A DNA stretch of 42,759 nt, taken from NCBI GenBank assembly GCA_003242735.1, contig QGVH01000031.1, positions 1-42,759 of the forward strand, in the 5' to 3' direction. The notes beneath the pieces are model-generated. The model worked only from the letters and a program-made list of their open reading frames with translations. It was not told where the DNA came from and did no database searches. Source of the stretch: a bacterium (GTDB lineage Bacteria > Gemmatimonadota > Gemmatimonadetes > Longimicrobiales > RSA9). The translations under genes were made by a program, and so were the position numbers. This document shows positions 16,101-24,642 of this stretch, piece after piece (within the stretch, counting starts at the first letter, position 1; each line of letters opens with the position of its first letter).

Positions 16101-16610
16101 GTGAGCATCGACTGGGCCGAAGTGTACCGCGCGACCTACCGCGACCTGGTCCGCTTCCTCCACCGCAAGGTGTGGGACGCGGAGCGCGCGCAGGACCTCG
16201 CGCAGGAGGCGTTCGTCCGCGCCCTCCACCAACAGCCCGACAACCCGCGCGCCTGGCTGTTCACCGTCGCGGCCAACCTCGCCAGGGACGAGGCGCGCTC
16301 CGTCGTGCGTCGGCGCAAACACCTCGCGTTGCTCCGCACCGAGCGCTCGGCCGGACCCGCCGTCGCCCCTGCGCCCGATGACGCGCTCGAGCACAGGGAG
16401 CGCGTGGAGGCCGTCCGCCGCTCCCTCGCCGCACTCTCCGAGCGGGACCGCGAAGTCCTGCTGCTCTGGGACGCCGGGCTCAGCTACGCCGAGATCGCGG
16501 AGCAGACCGGCCTCGCCCTGGGCGCCATCGGCACGACCCTGGCCCGTGCGCGGCGCCGGCTCGTGGAAGCGTACGCCACGTTGGAGGAGAGGCATGTCGC
16601 ACGTGGATGA
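16101..16610 (+). CDS. ECF RNA polymerase sigma factor (1)
   Basis: The predicted 169-aa protein starts at GTG 16101 (VSIDWAEVYRATYRDLVRFL). Region 2 is seen as KVWDAERAQDLAQEAFVRAL and NPRAWLFTVAANLARDEARS. Region 4 is LAALSERDREVLLLWDAGLSYAEIAEQTGLALGAIGTTLARARRRL, with its helix-turn-helix. It is a compact extracytoplasmic-function sigma factor with no extra C-terminal domain. Its 3' end overlaps the start of the zinc-finger anti-sigma gene by 17 bp, the usual arrangement in which the membrane anti-sigma holds the sigma factor until a signal releases it. The Shine-Dalgarno site is weak. The open frame extends upstream to 15414, but without family resemblance. Confidence 0.92.
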   Translation: MSIDWAEVYRATYRDLVRFLHRKVWDAERAQDLAQEAFVRALHQQPDNPRAWLFTVAANLARDEARSVVRRRKHLALLRTERSAGPAVAPAPDDALEHRERVEAVRRSLAALSERDREVLLLWDAGLSYAEIAEQTGLALGAIGTTLARARRRLVEAYATLEERHVARG

Positions 16611-17706
16611 CGGCACTCTGCACGCGTACCTCGACGGCGAGCTGGAGACGGTCCGGCCCGGCGCCTCCGCCGCTCTCGAGGCCCACGTCGCCGCCTGCGG
16701 CGAATGCCGAGCCCGGCTCGAGGAGGAGCGCCGTATCCGCGACCGTGCGCGCGCGATCCTCGACCACGCGGCGCCTGTCGGCGTGGAGGTCCCGCCGTTC
16801 GACGTCGTGCTCGGCCGCGCGCGCGGCGACGCGGGTAGCGCGGCGACGACACCCCGCCCGCGGCGTCCCTGGACTCTCCCGCTCGCCTGGGCCGCCAGCG
16901 TTGTCCTCGCCCTGGCTGGCGGCTGGTGGGCCCATGAGATGGTGCGGGCGCCCGAGTACGCGGCGCTCCGGCACGAGGTGCTCGAGAGTGCGGACGCCGA
17001 CGACGCCGTGCCGTCGTCCGTGCCGGTCTCCACGTCGTCGGGCGAGGCGGCGACCGCCGGGAACCCGACCCCGCCGACAGCGGCGACGGGCAAACCATCG
17101 CTCACGGGCCAGGTCGAACCGGCACGCGATCCCAGCGCGACGGAGGAGGCGAGGCGTGCGCGTCTTGCGGCGGGCGCGACCACGGCACCGAGTGTGACGC
17201 AAGGCGGCGCGGCCGCAGAGGACGAGCGACCACGCGGGGCCCCGCCGCAGGCCCGCGCCGTGGCCGCGCTGCGAGCCGGGGACAGCGGCGGCGGAGCGGC
17301 GGCCCAGGCGAAGGTGGCGGGCACGGACGCGGTACGGAGCGACGCGGTGGCGCCCGCTCCGGATGCAGTGCGGTGGTCCGCCGTCGATCGTGCCGAGGCG
17401 GAGCGCCGACTGGGCGGCCGCCTGTTTCTCGTCGAGGGGCTGGAGACCGAGTCCATCGAGATCGCGGACGGCGGCGGCCTGCCCGTCGTGCGGACCCGCC
17501 AAGCGGTCGCGCCGGGCACCACGCTCGTGCTGATCCAGCAGGCCACGACCCCTGGAGCGGCGGTCGGGCTGCCGCTGCTCGCCCACCCGGAGGGCGACGC
17601 ATCCGGACCCGCCCGGGTCTCTGTCCAGCGGAACGGCTTCCTCGTCCTACTCGTCGCCGATCTGCCGCTGGACTCGCTGCGCGCCCTTGCCGAGCGTCTC
17701 CGGTGA
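16594..17706 (+). CDS. Membrane anti-sigma factor with zinc-finger domain
   Basis: The predicted protein is 370 aa. ATG 16594 follows a strong GGAGGAGAGG. The N-terminal domain has the zinc motif H31-x3-C35-x2-C38 (HVAACGECRARL), typical of ZAS/zf-HC2 anti-sigma factors. One membrane helix follows (LAWAASVVLALAGGWW, residues ~98-113). The outer part is a long low-complexity Ala/Thr/Pro linker and then a folded-looking C-terminal domain (residues ~265-370: WSAVDRAEAERRLGGRLFLVEGL, VRTRQAVAPGTTLVLIQQ and RNGFLVLLVADL). It should sequester the sigma factor encoded just upstream. The C-terminal domain is likely the sensor, but I do not recognise its family. Confidence 0.85.
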   Translation: MSHVDDGTLHAYLDGELETVRPGASAALEAHVAACGECRARLEEERRIRDRARAILDHAAPVGVEVPPFDVVLGRARGDAGSAATTPRPRRPWTLPLAWAASVVLALAGGWWAHEMVRAPEYAALRHEVLESADADDAVPSSVPVSTSSGEAATAGNPTPPTAATGKPSLTGQVEPARDPSATEEARRARLAAGATTAPSVTQGGAAAEDERPRGAPPQARAVAALRAGDSGGGAAAQAKVAGTDAVRSDAVAPAPDAVRWSAVDRAEAERRLGGRLFLVEGLETESIEIADGGGLPVVRTRQAVAPGTTLVLIQQATTPGAAVGLPLLAHPEGDASGPARVSVQRNGFLVLLVADLPLDSLRALAERLR

Positions 17707-17720
17707 AACGAAACCCGCCG

Positions 17721-17747
17721 GGCGCGCCGCTCGTAGGGCGGCGCGTC
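17721..17747. terminator. Hairpin after the anti-sigma gene
   Basis: An 8-bp perfect stem (17723-17730 with 17738-17745) with a 7-nt loop, extendable by two pairs. It sits 15 bp after the anti-sigma stop and before the small membrane protein gene, so it may end or attenuate the transcript. No T tract. Confidence 0.45.
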
Positions 17748-17777
17748 CCACGGCGGTGCCACTCCGCGGAGGCCACG

Positions 17778-18077
17778 ATGGAAGTGCTCATCCCCATCAC
17801 CTTCTTCGTCTGCGCGGCAGCCGTGCTCATCCTGCGGCCGGTGAGCAAGCAAGTCGGTGCGCTGCTCGAGGTCATCATCCGTGAACGTCAGACGCGGCTC
17901 GACGCCGGCGCCCGGGCGCACGCGGCGGTGTCCGAGGTGGAGCTGCACGCGACGACCCGCCTGCTCGAACGCATGAGCCACCGGCTCGATCTCATCGAGG
18001 AGCGACTGGACTTCGTCGAGCGACTCGCCGACACCCGCGAGCGCGAGGGACGCCGCCTCGGCAGTGCTTCCGGCTGA
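17778..18077 (+). CDS. Small membrane protein with coiled coil, hypothetical
   Basis: The predicted 99-aa protein starts at ATG 17778 with GGAGG 10 nt upstream. Residues 4-22 (LIPITFFVCAAAVLILRPV) form one membrane helix at the N-terminus. The rest is highly charged and helical (ALLEVIIRERQTRLDAGARAH, then LLERMSHRLDLIEERLDFVERLAD), with heptad-like spacing that suggests a coiled coil in the cytoplasm. I do not recognise a family. It follows the sigma/anti-sigma pair by 71 bp and could be part of the same regulon, though a hairpin lies between them. Confidence 0.72.
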   Translation: MEVLIPITFFVCAAAVLILRPVSKQVGALLEVIIRERQTRLDAGARAHAAVSEVELHATTRLLERMSHRLDLIEERLDFVERLADTREREGRRLGSASG

Positions 18078-18131
18078 TCGAGGGGAGTTCGCCGTGCGTC
18101 GCGCGGCACCCGATCGCTTCACGCGTGCCGC

Positions 18132-18160
18132 TTGCCGTTGCACGGCCGTTCCGTTAGATT
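18132..18160 (+). promoter_or_regulatory. Possible sigma70-type promoter of the helicase gene
   Basis: TTGCCG (18132-18137), a 17-bp spacer, and TAGATT (18155-18160). The predicted leader of about 145 nt before ATG 18313 is long, as is common for cold-responsive helicase genes, but no cold-box motif was identified. Confidence 0.4.
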
Positions 18161-18312
18161 GTTCATCGACACTCGAGGGGGCCGGCTCGCCGATCGGACG
18201 GCTCGGCCCGGCGCGCGTGCGCTGGGCGCCGCTCCGGAGGCCTGCGCGGCCCCTCTCGTTTGTCGCCCCGGCGGAGAGTCCGCCGCGGCCGTACGGAAGG
18301 ACGGTGCAACGA

Positions 18313-19551
18313 ATGCGTTTCGACGAACTCGTTTCCAGCCCGCCGCTGCTCCGCGCCATCGCGGATCTCGGCTGGCAGGAACCCACGCCCATCCAGCAGC
18401 TCGCCATTCCACCCGCCCGCGAGGGTCGCGACGTCGTCGGCATTGCTCAGACCGGGACCGGAAAGACGGCAGCGTTCCTCCTGCCGGCGCTCGAACGGCA
18501 GGTGGACAAGGAGGGGCTCCACACGCTGGTGCTGTGCCCCACGCGAGAGCTCGCGCAGCAGGTCGCCGACGATGCGCGCGCACTCGCGCGCTACACCGAG
18601 CTCTGGGTCGGGGTCATCTACGGCGGGGTGCCGATGCGCCCGCAGACCCGCGACCTGCGCGCCGGCTTCGATGTGCTCGTCGCGACGCCGGGGCGCCTCC
18701 TCGATCATCTCGAGCGTGGGAACGTCGACCTCGGCAGCGTGGAGACGCTGATCCTGGATGAGGCCGACCGCATGCTCGACATGGGGTTCCGCCCGCAGAT
18801 CGAGCAGGTGTTGGAGGCGTGCCCGCCGGAGCGCCAGACCCTGCTGTTTTCGGCGACGATGCCGCACGGCGTGCATGCGCTCGCGCTGCGCATCCTCCGC
18901 GATCCCGAGTGGGTGTCGGTGACGCCGCGGACAACGGTCGCGGACCGGGTCGAACAGGCGGTCTACCCCGTGCGCCCGGAGCGCAAGCCGGCGTTGCTGC
19001 TGGAGCTGCTCTCGCGGGAGGGCATGGACCAGGTCCTCGTCTTCACCGCGACCAAGGCGGGCGCCGAGCTCCTCCGCTCGCGCCTGCGCGCGGCGGGGAT
19101 CGCCTGCGCGGTGCTGCACGGCGACCGCGACATGAAGGAGCGCCAGCGCGCGCTCGAGGCCTTCACCGATGGTCGGGTCCCCGTCCTGGTGGCGACGGAC
19201 GTGGCGCAGCGAGGCCTGGACATCGAGGGCATCAGCCACGTCATCAACTACGACGTCCCGCGCAACCCCGAGGATTACGTGCATCGCATCGGCCGCACGG
19301 GGCGTGCGGGCGCGAGCGGGACCGCGATCACGTTCATGACCGCGGCCGAGGTCGGGGCTGTACATGCCATCGAGCGCACGCTCGGCTACAAGCTTCCGCG
19401 CGTTTCGCTCGAGGGATACGACTATGCCGGTGCGCCGGCGCAGCCCCGCGCGAACGACCCGTCTGCGTTCCGCGCCCGCGGCCGCCTCGGCGCCCGCCGG
19501 GCCGACGAACTCTCGCCCGAACAACTCAGGGAGCTCCTCCGCGTCGGTTGA
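18313..19551 (+). CDS. DEAD-box ATP-dependent RNA helicase, RhlE-like
   Basis: The predicted protein is 412 aa from ATG 18313, with GGAAGGA upstream. All canonical motifs are present in order: Q motif PTPIQQ, I AQTGTGKT, Ia PTRELAQQ, Ib TPGRLLD, II DEAD, III SAT, IV VFTATK, V ATDVAQRGLDI and VI HRIGRTGRAG. The two RecA domains cover nearly the whole protein. The C-terminal extension is short (about 45 residues, basic, with GRLGARRADELS), unlike the long tails of DeaD/CsdA, so a RhlE-like enzyme in ribosome assembly or RNA remodelling is likely. It is monocistronic and ends against a hairpin shared with the convergent GMC gene. Confidence 0.95.
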   Translation: MRFDELVSSPPLLRAIADLGWQEPTPIQQLAIPPAREGRDVVGIAQTGTGKTAAFLLPALERQVDKEGLHTLVLCPTRELAQQVADDARALARYTELWVGVIYGGVPMRPQTRDLRAGFDVLVATPGRLLDHLERGNVDLGSVETLILDEADRMLDMGFRPQIEQVLEACPPERQTLLFSATMPHGVHALALRILRDPEWVSVTPRTTVADRVEQAVYPVRPERKPALLLELLSREGMDQVLVFTATKAGAELLRSRLRAAGIACAVLHGDRDMKERQRALEAFTDGRVPVLVATDVAQRGLDIEGISHVINYDVPRNPEDYVHRIGRTGRAGASGTAITFMTAAEVGAVHAIERTLGYKLPRVSLEGYDYAGAPAQPRANDPSAFRARGRLGARRADELSPEQLRELLRVG

Positions 19552-19651
19552 CCCGGGAAGCGATCCGGGAGATGCGGCGTGCGCTGGTCGACGCCCTCCG
19601 ATGGGCGCGATGGCCGGCGCCTCCGGATCGGCACGGGAGGGGAAGGGAGGC

Positions 19652-19679
19652 GGCTCCGCGGTGGCGGGGCCGCGGAGCC
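19652..19679. terminator. Bidirectional hairpin between helicase and GMC gene
   Basis: A perfect 10-bp stem (19652-19661 with 19670-19679) with an 8-nt loop, centred in the 142-bp gap between convergent genes. Confidence 0.6.
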
Positions 19680-19693
19680 ACCTCACAGCGGAG

Positions 19694-22243
19694 CTACTCG
19701 CCCTTCCTCCGCGTTCTCGTCCTCGCAGAGCGCCACCGCTCGCCACGCGCCACACCAGCGCCCTCCTCCGCTCCCTCGCCCACGTTGGCGAGCACCCGCT
19801 CCGGCACCGCGGCCGGCTCGACGGCACGGATGCGGATGTTGCGGAACGCCAGCCGGCTGCCCGGATGGACCGCGAAGCCGATGAACGTGGGCTTCTCCGG
19901 CGTCGTGGGGAGGCCGCGCGCCGGGTCGCTGTTCACGAACCGCGTCACCCGCTCGCCGTTCAGGAGCACCGTGTACTCCTGCCCTTCGACGCGGATCTCG
20001 AACTCGTTCCACAAGCCCGGCGGCCGCGCCGCGACCGGCGTACGCTCCTGCTTCGGCTCGCCGTTGATCGCGCCCGTGCGCCGCACGATGGAGCCGTCGG
20101 GTGCGCCGATCTCGTCGATGCAGACCTCGAAGCCGAAGTCCATCGGCACGTAGGCCGGGTTCTCGTAGCCGAGGCTCTCCGGATCCGGGAAGCGCAGGAA
20201 CACACCGGAGCGGTCCTCCTCGCGGAAGCGCCTCCACTCGAAGCGCAGCACGAAATCGGGCGGCGTCGGCACGCGGCACCAGAGCAGGCCGAGGTCATCG
20301 CCCGGCACCGTCTCCAGCGCGCCGTCCACGACCAGGAGCCGACCGGCTCCGACCACGGTCCAGTCCGTCGTGTCGCTGCCGTCGAACAGCGGACGGAAGC
20401 CGCCGCCCGGCATGTACGGCACGGCTTCAGGCACGAGGTGCCGTGCGAGCCGCCGCGTCAGCGCGAGACCCGTCACGATCGGGTTCGCCGCTCCAATGGT
20501 CGGGAAGACCGCTGGCCCGACGACGTAGACGTTGGCGATGTCGTGGAAGCAGCCGTCCGGGTCCGTGACCGAGGTGGCGGGGTCCGTGCCCATCCGCAGC
20601 GTGCCCGCCTCGTGATGCGTGCTGCCGATCGGGTCGCGCCGGCGCTCGAACGGCAGCACCTCGGACGGCGGGTGGCCTGCCGGCACGGGCAGCGCGCGCC
20701 CATCGAAGAGGACCTCGTAGTCGTGGTCGCCGGCCAGCACCCGGGCCACGTCGTCCGCAGCGCGGTCCATGGCGTGCCAGAGCGCCAGGTCGCGGGCGCT
20801 GCCGTCCGGCTGCCGCGGATCGGCGAACCGGACGAACGCGCGGCGGACGCCGTATTCGTCCCGCTCCGCATCCAGCGTGATCCGGCTCTCCGGGTTGTCC
20901 GGCTCCATCTCGCCGATGCCGCGGATCGTGATGACGACGTGCGAGTCATCCGCCGAGCGGAACCGATCGACGAGGTCCAGGTCCGGGATCCTGGTGAACA
21001 GCTCCGGCTCGGCGTCGCGCCCGTTGGGCCGGAGACCCGCGGCGGTGATCTGGAGCTGGAAGTGGCCCACGCGGCCGTCGTCGTGCACGTGCCTGCCCCT
21101 CACGATCAGCGCCGAGGTCTGGAGCTGGTCGGGCAGCGCCTCGGGCAACGCCTCGCGTGGGATGCGCACGGTGAGGTTCGACCGCAGGTGCGCCATCAGG
21201 TTGCGGCCGATCCGCTCGTGTGCCGGCGTGCCCTCGAACGAGAGCAGCGCGAGCCGCGTGTTCTCGATCGTGCCCAGCGCGAGCACCACGACGCCGTCCG
21301 GCGGCACGGGGACGTCACCCTGGTTGGTCCGCACCCCGACCACGCGGCCGTTGGCCGTGACGAGCTGCGTCACGTGGCACCGGGGCACCAGCATGAGCCG
21401 CTTCTTGGCGTCATCGCCGCCGGACTCCAGTTGCGCGGCGCGGAGCGCGCGGATCGCGAGTGGCACGACGCTGAACTTGTGGAGCGTGGGGAAGCCCGTC
21501 CCGGCCGGGTGCGTCTGCACCGCGAGCGGCGCGTCGAGCTTCGACACGTCCAGGTCCGTGGCGGGCGCGTCCTCGAACGCGAGCGGCAGCTCGGAGAGCG
21601 GAACCGCTCCCGTGACCTGCCCGGCTCCGATCGCCTCGTACAGCCGCTGCCGGAGCGCGTGGTGCAGCGGGCCCAAGACGGGTGCAGCGGTGCGCGTCGC
21701 GCCGATCAGCTCGGCAGCGCGCCGCAGGTCGCCGCCCTGGCGCGTCAAGTCGTCGACGACCTCCGGCGGCCAGCGGTCCTCGGGCAGTTCGGCGGGCAGC
21801 GGCTCGGGGGACCAGCCGTCCCAGAACAGAGACCGGCCTCCCACGCAGTAGGCGAGGCCGGGGAACTCCACGTTCGAGTGCCAGGGCAGGCCCCACACCT
21901 CGCCGCGCGGCGCGCCGTCCAGCCCGCGGGCACGCAGCTCGGCGATGCTCGTGGCGCCGGGGATCTCCAGACCCAGCAGCGAGAGGTTCTGTACGTGTTC
22001 CGGGAGCAACATCGGCCCGGCCTCGAGGACGAGGATCCGGTGTCTGTGCTCGGCATCCCGGAAGAAGAGCTCCTGCGCCAGTGCGAGGCCGAACGTCCCG
22101 CCGCCCAGCACGATCACGTCGAACGGCCGTGCATCCGGCCGATCCCTCGTGCTGCGCAGCGCTTCGTCCAGCCCGTTGCACACGTAGCGGCCGAGCACGT
22201 CGCGTGTGAAGTCCGTGACCTGCGGAGTCGCGGCGGTGGGCAT
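19694..22243 (-). CDS. Fusion of a GMC (pyranose-oxidase-like) flavoenzyme and a DUF1080 3-keto-glycoside hydrolase domain
   Basis: The predicted protein is 849 aa from ATG 22243, with GAGGAGGAGG just upstream. Residues ~40-608 form a GMC-type FAD oxidoreductase: the dinucleotide fold VIVLGGGTFGLALAQEL, the FAD loop YCVGGRSLFWDGW, and the C-terminal block STHHEAGTLRMGTDP (His543/His544) and IGAANPIVTGLALTRRLA (Asn587). At the place of the pyranose 2-oxidase motif whose His binds FAD covalently, this protein has Phe, so the flavin is probably not covalently bound. Residues ~616-808 form a DUF1080 (PF06439) domain: FRPLFDGSDTTDWTVVG, LRFEWRRFREEDRSGVFLR, WNEFEIRVEGQEYTVLLNG and FIGFAVHPGSRLAFRNIRIR. 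DUF1080 includes 3-keto-disaccharide hydrolases. No signal peptide is visible. I infer oxidation of a sugar or glycoside at C3 followed by cleavage by the second domain. Confidence 0.88.
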   Translation of the reverse strand: MPTAATPQVTDFTRDVLGRYVCNGLDEALRSTRDRPDARPFDVIVLGGGTFGLALAQELFFRDAEHRHRILVLEAGPMLLPEHVQNLSLLGLEIPGATSIAELRARGLDGAPRGEVWGLPWHSNVEFPGLAYCVGGRSLFWDGWSPEPLPAELPEDRWPPEVVDDLTRQGGDLRRAAELIGATRTAAPVLGPLHHALRQRLYEAIGAGQVTGAVPLSELPLAFEDAPATDLDVSKLDAPLAVQTHPAGTGFPTLHKFSVVPLAIRALRAAQLESGGDDAKKRLMLVPRCHVTQLVTANGRVVGVRTNQGDVPVPPDGVVVLALGTIENTRLALLSFEGTPAHERIGRNLMAHLRSNLTVRIPREALPEALPDQLQTSALIVRGRHVHDDGRVGHFQLQITAAGLRPNGRDAEPELFTRIPDLDLVDRFRSADDSHVVITIRGIGEMEPDNPESRITLDAERDEYGVRRAFVRFADPRQPDGSARDLALWHAMDRAADDVARVLAGDHDYEVLFDGRALPVPAGHPPSEVLPFERRRDPIGSTHHEAGTLRMGTDPATSVTDPDGCFHDIANVYVVGPAVFPTIGAANPIVTGLALTRRLARHLVPEAVPYMPGGGFRPLFDGSDTTDWTVVGAGRLLVVDGALETVPGDDLGLLWCRVPTPPDFVLRFEWRRFREEDRSGVFLRFPDPESLGYENPAYVPMDFGFEVCIDEIGAPDGSIVRRTGAINGEPKQERTPVAARPPGLWNEFEIRVEGQEYTVLLNGERVTRFVNSDPARGLPTTPEKPTFIGFAVHPGSRLAFRNIRIRAVEPAAVPERVLANVGEGAEEGAGVARGERWRSARTRTRRKGE

Positions 22244-22579
22244 GACCTCCTCCTCGTTGCGGTGGGTCGAAGTGACCGGACCCCGTCCCGCCCGCCCTCG
22301 CGCGTGCGGAGCCGTGGAACCGGCACCGGAGGGGGAGGCTCGCCGGGTGGTCGCGGCGGACGCTCCCACTCCGGCATGGTCGAATCCCGTACTGCTTCGA
22401 GACAAGAATCGCGGTGGCATGGCGCGCCGCCTCGCCACCGCGGGGGAAGACGATCGGCGCCGCACGCCGTCGCGCGCGGCGCCGCGCCTTGAAACGAAAA
22501 ACGCCGCCCGGGCGGGCCCCGGCGGCGTCGACTCCGTTATCCTACACCCGCGCCGCGCGCGCGTCAACCCACCCGCGTC
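22244..22579. other. Intergenic region between lepB and the GMC fusion gene
   Basis: 336 bp that hold the lepB terminator (22496-22528) and presumably the promoter of the GMC gene. I see no convincing -35/-10 pair and no gene. Confidence 0.4.
22496..22528 (-). terminator. Intrinsic terminator after lepB
   Basis: An 8-bp GC stem (22501-22508 with 22521-22528), followed on the minus strand by TTTTTCGTTT. It lies 52 bp after the lepB stop. Confidence 0.75.
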
Positions 22580-23335
22580 TCATCGGATCGGCCGGCCGAT
22601 GCGCTCCCAGCGCACGTCCCGGATCCACGGGAACGCGTGCGGCGCCGTCCGGTCGTACGAGTAGTAGATGAACAGCGCCTCGCCCTTGATCTTGTCGCCG
22701 TCCACGAAGCCCCAGTGCCGGGAGTCCAGGCTGTCGTCCCGCCGGTCGCCCAGCACGAAATAGCGGCCGGGCGGCACCACCAGCGGACCCCAGTTCCACA
22801 GCGTCGGCCGGTACGTCGCGCGATCCACGCCGGGCGCGAGATACTCCTTCTGCCACTCCATCCACGGGTGCGTCACGTCCCCGCCTTGCCCAGAGCCCTC
22901 CGCGTACGGCTCGACCTGCGGCTCCCCGTTCACGTACAGCACGCCGTCCCGCATCTGCAGCGTGTCCCCCGGCAGCCCGACCACCCGCTTCACCAGGTCC
23001 AGGTTCGGCTCGTGTGGACCGCGGAAAACGATCACGTCGCCTCGCTCGAGACGCGTGTAGCCCGGCAACCGCAGCTTCGTCCCCGGGATCTGCGCGCCGT
23101 ACGCCGCCTTGCTCAGCATCAGGAAGTCGCCCACGAGGAGCGTGTTCTCCATGGAGCCGGACGTGATCGTGAACGTCTGCACCAGGAACGTCCGGATCAG
23201 CAGGAACAAGCCGAACGCGATGGCGATCGACTTGATCCACTCCACCAGCCCGCTCTTCGGCTCGTCCTGCTCGGCGCGGTGCATGGCGCGACCGGCTTGA
23301 CGCGCCGCCCGCGGCCGCATCCGTACCTTTCCCAT
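22580..23335 (-). CDS. lepB: Signal peptidase I
   Basis: The predicted protein is 251 aa. I chose ATG 23335 because GGAGG stands 8 nt before it; ATG 23359 is also in frame but lacks a ribosome site. One N-terminal membrane helix (WIKSIAIAFGLFLLIRTFLVQTF, residues ~33-55) is followed by the catalytic serine motif ITSGSMENTLL (Ser61). The catalytic lysine is in LDLVKRVVGLPGD (Lys116). Box E is present as YFVLGDRRDDSLDSRHWG. The enzyme removes signal peptides from exported proteins at the outer face of the inner membrane. It follows the LVIVD lipoprotein gene by 26 bp, so it is the last gene of a three-gene cluster. Confidence 0.95.
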   Translation of the reverse strand: MGKVRMRPRAARQAGRAMHRAEQDEPKSGLVEWIKSIAIAFGLFLLIRTFLVQTFTITSGSMENTLLVGDFLMLSKAAYGAQIPGTKLRLPGYTRLERGDVIVFRGPHEPNLDLVKRVVGLPGDTLQMRDGVLYVNGEPQVEPYAEGSGQGGDVTHPWMEWQKEYLAPGVDRATYRPTLWNWGPLVVPPGRYFVLGDRRDDSLDSRHWGFVDGDKIKGEALFIYYSYDRTAPHAFPWIRDVRWERIGRPIR

Positions 23336-23361
23336 TCGCGTCGCCTCCTCGGTCCCCATCC

Positions 23362-24603
23362 TCAGCGCCGCAGCGCCGAGACATCCAGCTTGAACAACCC
23401 GCTCAGCATGTCGGACGCGTACAGAGCGTCGCCGGCGAGCTGGACACCCCATACATACACCGGCTGGCCGATGTCGTGCAGTCCCCGGCCGATCAGCCGT
23501 CCCATCCGCGCCAAGTCGCAGCGGCCGTCCTCCGACCGCTCCGCCGCCGTGCAGGCGCCCAGGTCGCCCCGAACGTCCAACGCCACCACGCCCCCGTTGT
23601 AGTACGCCGCGTACAGCACCCCGCGCGGCTCGTCCATCACGAAGTTGTGCGTCCCTGCCGAGGGCAGGCGGAAGAACGCCACCTCGACCGGCGCCGCCAG
23701 ATCCGAGAGGTCCACCACGTGGATGTCTCCCGCGGACGATTGCCCCAGCGTGCCCGGCCTCTCCTCGCCCACGAACGCATAGCGCCGGGAGGAGCCGTCG
23801 TGGTACCACCAGATGTTGTGCACCGACCCGCCCACCGTCTTGACGTTCCCGAGCAGCACCGGGTCGGAGGGCGACCCGCCGTACGGCGGGCCGATCCCCC
23901 AGATCGTCACCCCGTCGTGCCACACCGCCGTGAACAGCAGCCCATCGCGCACGAACACGTCGTGCACGAACGGATTGCCCATGGGCCGCACCAGCACCTC
24001 CTCCGGAGCCGCCGGCTCGGTCAGGTCCACCACGACGAGTTGCGGAGGGTCCGGGTTCACCGCGAGGAACGCGTAGAGCCGGCCGTCCACCCGGCCCAGC
24101 TTCACGGTGTGCACGCCGTTCCGCGTGCTCGCCGCCTGGAAGCGCGAGAGCCGTCGCGGCCGCGCCGGATCGCTCCGGTCGAACACGACGATGGAGCCCG
24201 GTACGTACTCCGTCGCGACCACCAGCAGCGCGCCATCGTCCGAGATCTGGACATCGCCCGTCGTCGTCGCGCCGTCAATGATCAGCGAGTCCACCAGCAC
24301 GGGCGTGCGGCCGGAGACATCCCAGATCTTCACCGCGTTGCCCACCGCAGTGCGCCGGCCCCACGTCGTCGTGTACGCCCAGCCGTCGCGCACCGCGACC
24401 TCCGCGGTGTAGCGCTCCGGCACCGGCCCATGGCCCAGGACGCGCAGCGAGACGGGCTCGTTGCGTCCGCCGGGGTCGCCCCCGCCGGGGTCCTCGTTCC
24501 CGGGGGCGTCGCCTCCGGCCCCCGGATCGGTCACGCGTTCGCCCGTGCAGCCGAACGCCAGCAACAGCGCAAGCGCTGCCGCGAGCCACCGGTTCCTGCT
24601 CAT
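23362..24603 (-). CDS. LVIVD-repeat beta-propeller lipoprotein
   Basis: The predicted protein is 413 aa from ATG 24603. The signal ends in a lipobox-like LLLAFGC (Cys19), followed by a Gly/Asp/Pro-rich linker (residues ~25-48). The body repeats a pattern of Asp-x-Ser/Asp-Asp with hydrophobic strands, such as VKIWDVSGRTPVLVDSL, IVVFDRSDPARPRRLSRF, LVVVDLTEPAAPEEVLV and IHVVDLSDLAAPVEVAFF. These are LVIVD repeats (PF08309), which form a propeller. Such proteins are anchored on the cell surface or in the periplasm, and their function is largely unknown. The conserved VHTVKLG, FVHDVFVRDG and HNIWWYHDG histidines suggest possible metal binding. It is sandwiched between the barrel gene (39 bp) and lepB (26 bp). 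Confidence 0.88.
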   Translation of the reverse strand: MSRNRWLAAALALLLAFGCTGERVTDPGAGGDAPGNEDPGGGDPGGRNEPVSLRVLGHGPVPERYTAEVAVRDGWAYTTTWGRRTAVGNAVKIWDVSGRTPVLVDSLIIDGATTTGDVQISDDGALLVVATEYVPGSIVVFDRSDPARPRRLSRFQAASTRNGVHTVKLGRVDGRLYAFLAVNPDPPQLVVVDLTEPAAPEEVLVRPMGNPFVHDVFVRDGLLFTAVWHDGVTIWGIGPPYGGSPSDPVLLGNVKTVGGSVHNIWWYHDGSSRRYAFVGEERPGTLGQSSAGDIHVVDLSDLAAPVEVAFFRLPSAGTHNFVMDEPRGVLYAAYYNGGVVALDVRGDLGACTAAERSEDGRCDLARMGRLIGRGLHDIGQPVYVWGVQLAGDALYASDMLSGLFKLDVSALRR

Positions 24604-24642
24604 GACGTGGCCCCCTCGCTGTGCGGCTTGCGCCGCGGGTGG

